From Glandiceps talaboti (taxonomy: Eukaryota > Hemichordata > Enteropneusta > Spengelidae): 64,000 nt of DNA. The stretch is from NCBI RefSeq assembly GCF_964340395.1, contig NC_135560.1:3009998-3073997 (forward strand), given 5' to 3'. This document shows positions 35,181 to 44,846 of the stretch, piece by piece. The notes under the pieces are model-generated. The model saw only the letters and a list, made by a program, of their open reading frames with translations. It did not search any database and was not told the origin of the DNA. The position numbers and the translations under genes are program-made. Position 1 is the stretch's first letter; every line of letters starts with the position of its first letter.

Positions 35181-35689
35181 ATACTTAAATTTACATGAAA
35201 AGCATAATAATCGTGTGATTGGTAAACTTCTTTGTTTTTCAATTGTACATTTTTGTTAATAATGAACTATGGCCTGGAGTCAAATGTTTACATATTGAAT
35301 GTCAGAATGTATAAATTTATATTGTATGGTATAAATGTGTTAGTTTTTTAATGCATTGGATGTTTTTAACACAGAGGTCAAAGGTCACCATGTGATTTAC
35401 ATGAATACTTACCATTGTAAGCAGTAGTCTGCTAACTGACAGAAAGCCATGTTGTCATGGCAATTAATCATTTCTTTTTTTTGTCAACATTTATTTTGTA
35501 AAAAATGTACATTACTTTTGGATTATCATATTACATAAATGTAAAAGTTTATTTATATGCACACAATTATTAATAAATATAAAAGTGACAAAAGTGGCAT
35601 TTTAGCACAACTGTTGATGGTAACCTTAAATTTTCTGAAATGATTATGTGGTCTTGTTGCTAGGCATATTTGCAGACATTCTTTTTAGT

Positions 35690-36620
35690 CCCCGCGGACG
35701 AAGTCCGGAACGGGGACTTATGGATTGGGTTCCGTCTGTCCGTCCGTCCGCAGCCGTTTCTTGGAGATGCCTGTACCGATTTTTTTCAAACTTGGTACAG
35801 AGCCAACATGCTATGGCATACATATGCACGTCAATTTGTTTTATGATACGATCCAATATGGCCGCCTAGCAGCCATTTTGTTTGCGAATTTTCCCTGTCT
35901 AAAGCCATAACTCAGACATACTCACACATATCTCATTCAGAGTTGGTATTAGGACAGTGTTCTATGGCATATATGTGCATATTCATTGTTGTCATGATAC
36001 GATCCAATATGGCCGCCTGGCAGCCATTTTGTTTGTGAATTTTCATGTCCAAAGCCATAACTTAGACATGCTTGAACAGATCTCATTCAAAGTTGGTATT
36101 AGGACAGTGTTCTATGACATACATGTGCATATCCATTTTCATTGTGATACGATCCAAAAAGGCTGCCTGGCAGCCATTTTGTTTGCAAATTTTCCATGTC
36201 CAAAGCCATAACTCAGACATGCTTGAACAGATCTCATTCAAAGTTGGTATTAGGACAGTGTTCTATGACATACATGTGCATATCCATTTTCATTGTGATA
36301 CGATCCAATATGGCTGCCTGGCAGCCATTTTGTTTGCAAATTTTCCATGTCCAAAGCCATAACTCAGACATGCTTGAACAGATCTCATTCGAAGTTGGTA
36401 TTAGGACAGTGTTCTATGACATACATGTGCATATCCATTTTCGTCATGATACGATCCAATATGGCTGCCTGGCAGCCATTTTGTTTGTGAATTTTCCATG
36501 TCCAAAGCCATAACTCAGACATGCTTGAACAGATCTCATTCAGAGTTGGTATTAGGACAGTGTTCTATGACATACATTTGCATATCCATTTTCATATTGA
36601 TATGATCCCCCATACCCGAC
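35690..36620 (+). repeat. Dispersed repeat with five 151-bp tandem units
   Basis: Starts with a hairpin-like CCCCGCGGACGAAGTCCGGA...CGGGG and a (GTCC)n-like stretch. Units follow at 35901, 36051, 36202, 36353 and 36504, each starting AAAGCCATAACTCAGACATG and containing TGATACGATCCAATATGGC. The open frames across it are repeat artefacts. Confidence 0.85.
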
Positions 36621-36792
36621 CAATCCTTTATTGTTGTAGGCATGTTCCATGTCCGACAAGCAGACACAACATATCTAAGTCTGTTTGATTTAGGTTCACA
36701 AGTGTTGTTGCGTGATCAGAGTAGTGCTAATTCCTTAAAACCCAGTCATAGCAGGGACTATGTCATTCTCAATGGCTTGTTAGTACAAGATT

Positions 36793-36843
36793 TTTAGTAC
36801 AACTGAACTATTAAAGGTTCAGTAGTGCGATAGGCATGACAAA

Positions 36844-36882
<39 letters not shown>

Positions 36883-37170
36883 CAACTTATTCAAAAACAG
36901 CTGGATGGATTCAATTTGTCATGATATTTGGTGGGTGTATTACCTTGTTCATGACATGATGATCCCATCAGTGATATGTAAATTAGGTATAAAAATGTGT
37001 CTCTTTGGTGAAAAATCTTTAATTCCAAATCTACTGAGCAGATAGGTTTAAAATTAATCCGGAGGTATCTGAGTGTGTAAAAAGTGTATGCAAATATGCC
37101 TAGCAACAAGACCATGCCCATAGCAACATCCATATGGTCATGCATATCACAAAGATAACATCAGGGAGTC
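36793..37170 (+). repeat. Dispersed repeat with (TG)n core, copy 2
   Basis: Colinear with 29743-30785 but shorter: TTTTTAGTACAACTGAACTA, a TG run at about 36845-36878, GATATTTGGTGGGTGTATTA, TGATGATCCCATCAGTGATA. Confidence 0.75.
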
Positions 37171-38320
37171 ATAGACAAGTTAAGTTCTTTCACTTTTAAT
37201 TTGGCAATGCCGCCAATTTTCACAAGCTCACCCCAGTCTTAATTATCAATCCAATAAATAGCCAATAGCTGCTGTTTAGCTCAAATCAAGGTATTTTGGA
37301 GATGAAGCTATTTTGGCAATGACCATGGTACTACTAGCATGGAAGTATAACCCACAAGAAGAATAACTGAATTAAACCTCTTATCCTTTGTTTTAGATCG
37401 AGTTAATCCATTTGTATCAATTGTGTGAAGTCCCATTGATCTTTAATAGGTTGAATTTCGTGGTAGCAATGGGCGAAGTGGGTTACCAGGGCGTGGCTTT
37501 TTCATATGACCGTTGCTAAGCCGTCTCTGTTACGGGCAAAGGTCACACGACGCGACGTTTCATTACAAAGATGGTGTCTTCCTTAGGTAAACCTTCTTTA
37601 TAGTGGGCTGAGGCACATTACTTGTCTGTGTCTGAGGGTAAACGGTAGTTTGTTGTATAGTAGCGCGATTGAGTAAGATTGAGGTAAGTTACACAATTTC
37701 TAGTTTGCGCACTCATTTTTGCGAGCATTTTTCAACTCCTGAATTCACCATGTAGAACAAATCAGAACAAAACTTGTCTTTGAAGAAAATGAACCGCAGA
37801 TTCATGCTTTCTAGTCCTGCTTGCATACGGAGTAAGTCCCTTCCTTCTTCATCCTGCGAAGAGCCAGCCGTGAAACCATAGTCTAGTTCGATACAGTATC
37901 GTTACGATTCGTACCTTCACTCACAGTCCAGCTAGTCAAAGTCGTACGTTGCGCTAAAATTAAGTCCTGAGATCACAGCCATGCCACCCACCCACCCACA
38001 CAATCATGTCTTTGTTAATCAATCACAAAATTCTAACAATAACACAGTCCCTCATAAAGTTAGTGTTTATTGCGACAGTTATGTAATGTCCAAATATGGT
38101 ATATTTGGAGGATGTATATTTGTCAGCTCAGGATGCTACTTATACATTGTTAATGTCACTGTAGCAGGTGGAGTTCACTGATTATACAACCAACTTTCTG
38201 TGCCGATCGAGGGCATCGTCTCAAACCACGACCGTTTTAGTAGACCTCTGCAAGTTTTTTTTTTTGGCTTCTGGCAAACAATTTAGATTGCAGTAAACTT
38301 GCAGCAAACATATTTTTGTT
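37171..38320. other. Unannotated; weak candidate start exon at 37571
   Basis: Relatively CpG-rich around 37480-37960. ATGGTGTCTTCCTTAG followed by donor GTAAAC at 37571 could be a start exon (MVSSL), and AGATTGAG followed by GTAAGT near 37677 is another donor-like site. I could not connect either to downstream coding exons. Confidence 0.2.
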
Positions 38321-38332
38321 AAAGGGTATATC

Positions 38333-38660
38333 CACAGGACAGTCCTATAGGAAATATTGACGGTCCTACAGGACAGTCCTCTATGAAATTCTTGATAATT
38401 CTACAGGACAGTCCTGTAGGAAAAACTGGCAATCGTACAGGACAGTCCTGTACACAATGTTGACTATGCAGGACAGTCATGTAGGAAATGTTGACGGTCC
38501 TACAGGACAGTCCTTTGACAGTCCTACAGGACGATCCTGTAGGAAAACTGGCAATCCTACAGGACAGTCCTATAGGAAATGTTGACAATCCTACTGGACA
38601 GTACTGTAGAAAAAACTAACAATCCTGTTCTTGTAGGAAATTGTGACTATTTTACAGGAC
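38333..38660. repeat. Tandem palindromic repeat, about 30 bp x 10
   Basis: Imperfect copies of TCCTACAGGACAGTCCTGTA, itself an inverted repeat (TCCTACAGGAC / GTCCTGTAGGA), separated by short spacers such as AAATGTTGAC. Each unit can form its own hairpin. Confidence 0.85.
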
Positions 38661-38859
38661 CAGCGACTACTATCTTTAAAGAGATGTAAAGTAGAACGTA
38701 TTTGATCGATTGCTAATATTTGATAACTTTGTATGTAATTCTTTTCTTATTGGTGTTTTTGCACCCAATATATAGGCGGGTTACATTGCTTTTTGCAGAA
38801 TGGTGTTGAACGAAACGTGTGCACCGTCTGCAAGTAGGACGACACGGATGACCCTAAAA

Positions 38860-39620
38860 CGAATGACAACCCAAATGACAGAAAAATGAATGACAGCATT
38901 TACAGTGGGTAAACAGTGGAATGACACCCATCTACATTCAGTTACTTGAATGACACCCAATGCACCAACTAACTGAATGCAGAAAAGGGTGTCATTCCAC
39001 TGTTTACCCACTGTAAATGCTGTCATTCCAGTTCCAAAGCATTGGAAATTCTGTCATTCCACTTATGCTTTAGAGTGGTGGCTGCCATTCCACTGGTTTC
39101 ATTCTAGTTCCAAAGCATTGAATACGCTGTCATTCCACTTATGCTATGGGGGGGGGGGGGGGGCTGTCATTCCACTTGTTTTACAGTGCAGAGTGTGTCA
39201 TTCAACTAACTGAATGTAGAAAAGGTTGTCATTCCACACTTTACCCACTGTAAATTCTGTCATTCCAGTTCCAAAGCATTGGAAATGCTGTAGTTCCACT
39301 TATGCTATAGAGTGGCAGCTGTCATTCCATTGGTTTTACATTGCAGAGGGTGTCATTCAACAAACTGATTGTAGAAAAGGTTGTCATTCCACTGTTTACA
39401 TACTGGAAATGCTGTCATTCTAGTTCCAAAGCATTGGAAATGCTGTCATTCCAGGTATTTTATAGAGTGGCAGCTGTCATTCCACTGGTTTTAGAGTGCA
39501 GTGGGTGTCATCCAACTAACTGATTGCAGAAAAGGTTGTCATTCCACTGTTTACATACTGGAAATGCTGTCATTCTAGTTCCAAAGCATTGAAAATGCTG
39601 TAATTAGGACAGTAAACTAT
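38860..39620. repeat. Degenerate repeats of GTCATTCCA with longer nested copies
   Basis: The word TGTCATTCCA recurs more than 15 times. Larger blocks (GTTCCAAAGCATTGGAAATG; CACTGTTTACATACTGGAAA) are repeated at irregular spacing. A first part (38864-38960) carries the word in inverse orientation (GGAATGACA). A G run lies near 39149-39163. Confidence 0.8.
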
Positions 39621-39639
39621 TAGACGTTAGAGAAGTCTC

Positions 39640-40290
39640 TAAGCACCCTTCCCCAACATACATTTTTACTCTTTGTCTTGATACAGTGCAAACTTTATGT
39701 TCAGGATGATTTAACATGATACTTCAGTATTTCAATTGACATCTCATTATAACTTGCTTGCCAGCGTCTTAGCAAAAGACGTTGCGGTGTTATAAAGTTG
39801 AGAGAACACCTATTTCTAAAACCACCGGTCCCTGCAGTGTCTGAGCCAAACCACGATTTTTGATTGGCGGAATCAAAAGATTTGCATATAGCATTACAGA
39901 TGGTTTCAATGACGTTTAATATTATCAATAGACTGTATTGTTGTTTAGGTCGTGTTCATTCACGGTTTAACGTCCATATTTCCATATGAATATCTCATTA
40001 AAGAGGGGATCGTAGTTGACTGTCGGTATACGTGCTAAGGTGAAAACCCACTAGTAAGACTGCTGTGGTGGTGGTGGTGGTTGCTAAACTTGTTGATTAC
40101 AATGCGACGCTTTATTCTCCCTACTTTCTACCTCAGAGCACTATTGAAAATATAGAGTGGTCTGAGTTACTACTATCATGAGGTGCTTCTCAATCTTCAC
40201 TTTTTCTGCTCGACTGTCGATGACATTTCACTTCAAATCAGCGACCAAGGACGATTCATAAAACTGTAGTACCATACTATTTGAAGTAGC
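39640..40290. other. No gene seen
   Basis: A short (GGT)n run near 40067-40080 is the only distinct feature. Confidence 0.45.
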
Positions 40291-40295
40291 CATGT

Positions 40296-41027
40296 TGGCA
40301 GTCAAAAAATTCTTTATCGGTCTAGAAAATTACGTCACATTTTGTCTGCTGTCAGTGTGAATGTCAATGAGGATGACAATGACGTTCATCCACCCTGCAT
40401 TTGTGATACCTGTCGTATGGAAATATTCAGGTGAAAGAAGACGTCCAGAGGAAAACCGGTTATTTGTGCCATAAAGTTACGAGATTTTGATCGTCAATCT
40501 TTGTCGTGATGCATATGTTTCACACCAAGTGGTGACAGCTCTGAGAGTCAGCATCTTATGGAAGCAACTGCACAGATAGCAAAGGTGCATGGGTACTATG
40601 TGAAAGTGGTAGCTGCCAAAGTGTACTGCATTCTACACAGCAATGGTTGTAGAAGTGACTCACACCGTGACAGTGAACTCAAATGGCACATGGGATGTTG
40701 AAATCCATGGTAGACAACTCCAAAAATGTGTGCTGTTTGAAGGGCTCTCTGTCAGGCTGAACGCAAATAGTTGTGAGAAAGCTTTTATCCATCGTCGCTA
40801 ACAGTGAAGTATGTCTTGGAAATCCTGGATTTGAGAAACTATGTAGAAATGTGTCACTGAAAGCACCAGCCACCTTCTTAAATTCTATGGGTGAAGCTGC
40901 TGCGTTCGAAGAACAATGGTACCTTGAATACACCACAGTTCGAAAAATGGACTGTCAACTTCTTAATCAATCAGACCAAGCAAAGAGTAAATACAGTGTT
41001 TGCCACATGTACCAGTGTGACTTCTAA
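40296..41027 (+). pseudogene. Decayed coding fragment of unknown family with a CxxC motif
   Basis: Protein-like pieces appear in changing frames. At about 40309-40431 the + strand reads RSRKLRHILSAVSVNV then NEDDNDVHPPCICDTCRMEI, a Cys/His motif that looks zinc-binding. At about 40517-40701 it reads ATAQIAKVHGYYVKVVAAK and VYCILHSNGCRSDSH. At 40773-41027 it reads LLSIVANSEVCLGNPGFEKL ... TVRKMDCQLL. Stops and frameshifts separate them, so the gene is broken or the pieces are separate exons. The HPxxICDTC pattern recalls zinc motifs of some transposase or RAG1-like proteins. This is an impression only and I cannot assign a family. Confidence 0.4.
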
Positions 41028-41154
41028 ACCGTCATCAACTTAAAACTCCCAATTGTAGTGTGTTTAACTGTTGTGTATCACGTTAGTCAATTAAAGACCA
41101 AAATATTTTTATTTAAATCCCAAACGTTTTTGTCTTGGTCTAATCTGTTCATGA

Positions 41155-42152
41155 AATATTGATGCACTAGCTGTAACTGAGTCATGGTTAAAAGACTCAG
41201 GAGATGAACCAATCATCAGTGAAGTAACGCCAGCTAGCTACTCATTCAGACATTGTCCTCGTGCTAAATCAACAGGTGGGGGTATTGCACTTATATACAA
41301 GTCAACCATCAAGATCACATCATGGAAATCGCTATCTAATGTCACTTGCTTTGAAGCCGTAGAAACCAATATATGCAGTAATGGTGTTTCTACCAAGATC
41401 ATAATAATTTACCGACCACCTCCAAACACCAAAAATAAATTCGCTGTAAATCGATTCCACAATGAATTTGGATCTCTTCTGGATGGAAACAACTGCATCA
41501 TATGCAGGTAACATTGTCATACTCGGTGACTTCAATTTCAACTGGGAGAAGACATCAGAACCAGAAAGTCAGAATTTCAAGGATCTTATCGAATCGTTCA
41601 ACCTCAAGCAATTTGTAAATGAACCAACACATTCTCGCGGCCATACCTTGGATCTGATATTTACAAATACTGATTCTATAATTCAATCCACGGCCATTGA
41701 CTAACTTCATCTTTCTGATCATTTCCCTATACAAATAAATCTGTTGCTGCCTATAAACCACCATTACTTCAAACCAAAGTTACCTATCGCCGTGCAGGTG
41801 CCATTGCACTGGACATTGCAGCCACTCCCATGCAATCTTCCCGGGATGATGTACAAACTACCGTTGTCAATTATAACGGTCATCTGAAAGATGTATTCAA
41901 CAGGCACGCACCTCTCGAAAGTCGCTTTATAACCCGTCATCCTGACTGCAAGTGGTGTACTGTCAAAATTCTATCTGCGAAAAAGCAACATCGCACCCTC
42001 GAACGTAGATGGCGGAACGAACAGCTTGTAATTAATGGACAACTTTATCGTGAGCAGTGTAATAAAGTCAACAAGTTAATCCGCCAGGCGAAAATCACAC
42101 ATTACAAAGACCTTATTGAGCAAAATAGTAATGACCAGATTTTAGGCAGTTG
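41155..42152 (+). pseudogene. Non-LTR retrotransposon fragment: endonuclease domain and linker, RT missing
   Basis: Reads VTESWLKDSGDEPIISEVTP, STGGGIALIYKS and IIIIYRPPP. After a one-base frameshift near 41495 it reads IVILGDFNFNW and THSRGHTLDLIFTNTDS: the apurinic-type endonuclease of CR1/L2-like LINE ORF2. From 41830 (DVQTTVVNYNGHLKDVFNRH, ILSAKKQHRTLERRWR, YKDLIEQNSND) comes the linker before RT. It stops there with no RT. Loss of the 3' part is unusual, as LINEs normally lose the 5' end. Confidence 0.75.
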
Positions 42153-42448
42153 AGTTTCGTAAACCTCGATAATGGAAGACTGAAAAGCAAGTAATATAAA
42201 CATGGTTTTTAAAGATTGAGCTTATTGCGAAAACAAAGCCAAGGCTAAAATAAGTGCAGCTAGGTAACACGGTAATTACTCTTGGAAACGACGTACATGA
42301 TTGTTTTGTCCGATGCTTTTTCACTGCAAGTGTCGGGGCGAGACTACTTCTAGTCATCAATTAATCTGCTGTCTGGAATTACTAAGACACAGACATGGAA
42401 ATATCGTTTGTGTAATCACGGATCTATTACATTGAGATAGATCCATGC

Positions 42449-42650
42449 ATGGTGTAATGCACAGTCACTTGTGAACTAATATGCCATTCGAGGATGGTGA
42501 TATCCTAGTCTACTAGGATGATCATAATACAAAGTAATGACGTTATTATAGTATTTACGATATTCAAAACATACCGTTACCGGTGACTGTTTCGTATATC
42601 GTGGAACGGAATATTAGTTCACAAGTGACTGTAGTGTAATATCTGTGGAA
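42449..42650. repeat. Inverted-repeat (MITE-like) element of about 200 bp
   Basis: ACAGTCACTTGTGAACTAAT near 42460 is matched exactly in reverse complement near 42612-42632 (ATTAGTTCACAAGTGACTGT). Weaker matching extends outward. The interior includes TATCCTAGTCTACTAGGATG, another palindrome. Confidence 0.6.
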
Positions 42651-43730
42651 AGATACGTTACTGACTGCTCTCTACGAAGTTTAGTTCAATGGACTTGACA
42701 GCTGTCAAATTTCCTTTCCCAGTAACGTGACACTCGTCAACTATCAACCAAGTACTACAAGTTCGCACACACATGCACACAAAAGACGACACACGTTGAC
42801 AGTCCGGGAAGCTTAATTGCACGAAATACATGTACATTTGTTACATTCTTGGGTTGCACGAATACATTTGGGGATGATCCATGGAGCTTGCACGGTATAC
42901 ATTTAATGCATTTAATTCATTTTTTACATTGTATGGTTGCCTGAAATAAATTATATCATCGGACGACGGTCTGGGGAGCTTGCACGAAATACAAGTAATC
43001 CATTTTTTACATTCCAGGGTTGCACAAAATGCATTCTATGAATTTATTGTGACTCAGAATCGGAGGGTTTTTTAAAAAAAAAATCAGAATCGGAGAGTTA
43101 GATAGAAATACATTTCATACATACAACACATTCGATGAATGCACAGAATAGATTTAACGGAACTGTAATTTTATTCATGCCATAAATTCACTTTTACAGA
43201 ATAAAGCATATTAATAAAAATCAACCAGATGAAGAATAAAACGTTCAAAACGACTAAGTAGCTCACACCTCCATTACAGTAATGAAAATTAAATACACAT
43301 GCACTCTGTAATCCAATTTCGATGAAGTGCTGACATCATGTGTTTCAGCAGCAGTGACAGGAGAAATTAAGATGTCGCAATTGAGTAAGTTTAAAAAGTC
43401 GTTCTCTTCTTGGACTGAGTGGTTAAAAAAATTGCTAATATGCCAAATCAATGCGTAACCACAACTTTTGAGTTAAGGTATGTGGACTCTTTTCTATAAC
43501 ATGTTTTTCCCTACTTCCAAAATTGATTGCCATGAAAACATTGTGAAACTTTTTCAACCGACGCATTACATTGTATTATCTTCTGAGGAGCGGCTTTTTT
43601 TGTTTCTTGTTGTTTCCTGCGGGAAAAAGAATTTTCTTCTTGTCCTGTGGTTTGTCTAGCTCCCGATTTTCGTCTCCCTTTTTGCAGTTTCCTGGTTTGG
43701 CCATCGCGACGACAACACCTTCCAGAGTTG
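42651..43730. other. No gene seen; weak internal repeats
   Basis: Between about 42810 and 43030 a degenerate repeat of roughly 90 bp recurs (GGGTTGCACGAATACATTT; GAGCTTGCACGAAATAC). The remainder shows no supported exon. Confidence 0.4.
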
Positions 43731-43734
43731 TGCA

Positions 43735-43833
43735 TTTAATGAACGAGAGGAGTGCTATAGTTTAGATATTGCACCGACCGATTGTGTAGCAGCGGAGCAC
43801 GAGGTTGGTACAATATCTAAACTATGGCATGAC
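43735..43833. repeat. Short inverted repeat at the start of the duplicated segment
   Basis: GCTATAGTTTAGATATTGCACC and, about 30 bp later, GGTTGGTACAATATCTAAAC then TATGGCATGACTCGAG are imperfect reverse complements over about 40 bp. The first arm also occurs at the start of the second copy (56791). Confidence 0.6.
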
Positions 43834-43961
43834 TCGAGTCCATTAAGCAGCTTACACCACGTCGACTCACTTGTATGTAAATATTACTTGACCAATCAAA
43901 TTAAGCCATGTGGAAAGTTAACAATTCAACGTTCACTAGCACATGTTTTGGAGTATAATGA

Positions 43962-44638
43962 TTGGCTAATCGTGTACTATGCAAATACCGCATGACCAAT
44001 AAATTTAGGCCATGTCGAAAACTATCAAATCAATGTTCACAAACGCCTGCTTTAAAGTCTAATGATTGGATAGTCATGTACAACTACCTGGTACTTCTTA
44101 ATCACGTGATATGTCTGATCTTGGGAGCGTTTCACATTCGGGCGTTTGCTACCAATACGAGAGCATGTATGACGACAGTGAAGAGGACAGGGGCATCATC
44201 ATCATCATCATACATTTAGTACTACCCAGTGTCGGCTATTCGTAAGTTTAACGGATTTAAGTGATATAAAACATTTCATTTTGAGACCAGTCATTAAATT
44301 GGCAACGAGATGGACTATAACGGAGTTATAAGCTTACTCCGGAGTTTTTTATTTAACGAGTTTTGTAGGTTTTTTCTCCAGTACATCGTAATAGCCGAAC
44401 AGCACAATTGTGCATTAAAATACTCCTAACATGCTTATCATCATTTACTATCAAAGTGAATAATTATATAGAAAACCAACCTTTTCAGTTCTGTGTTCGT
44501 GTTTGAGCTTTGCTCATACATTGCCTAGTCACAGGTGAAACAACGTTTAGGCGTGGCAGCACGTGTACTATTCCAATGGTTATTGAGTGACGTAGTTTCA
44601 TTGTGACGTTACCAGGTGTACAGATACTTTGTAATAAA
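43962..44638 (+). repeat. Duplicated segment copy 1, left part
   Basis: Matches 56825-57488 with about 20 mismatches by eye over some 640 bp. The LINE at 44639 interrupts it. Starts with the sequence ACCGCATGACCAATAAATTT; no recognisable coding function. It may be a non-autonomous DNA transposon or a dispersed repeat. Confidence 0.9.
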
Positions 44639-44846
44639 TAATAATAATAATAACGACTTTTATTTCAAAAAAGAAAAAGGGTGACCCTGTTAGGTCCAGC
44701 CTAATCTTCCCAGGGGCCCTAAAGCAAATGTACACAATACAAACAACAAAAACAAAACAAGGTAACACACATAAAAATTGAAAAACATTAAAAAGTATGA
44801 AACGTAAAAGAGATAAAATTGTAAGACCACAGACAATGTAAAAGGA

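Noticed and set aside
35648-36513. Chained + strand frames of 60-105 codons
   Set aside because: Each is the 151-bp repeat unit read in different frames; there is no conserved protein signal.
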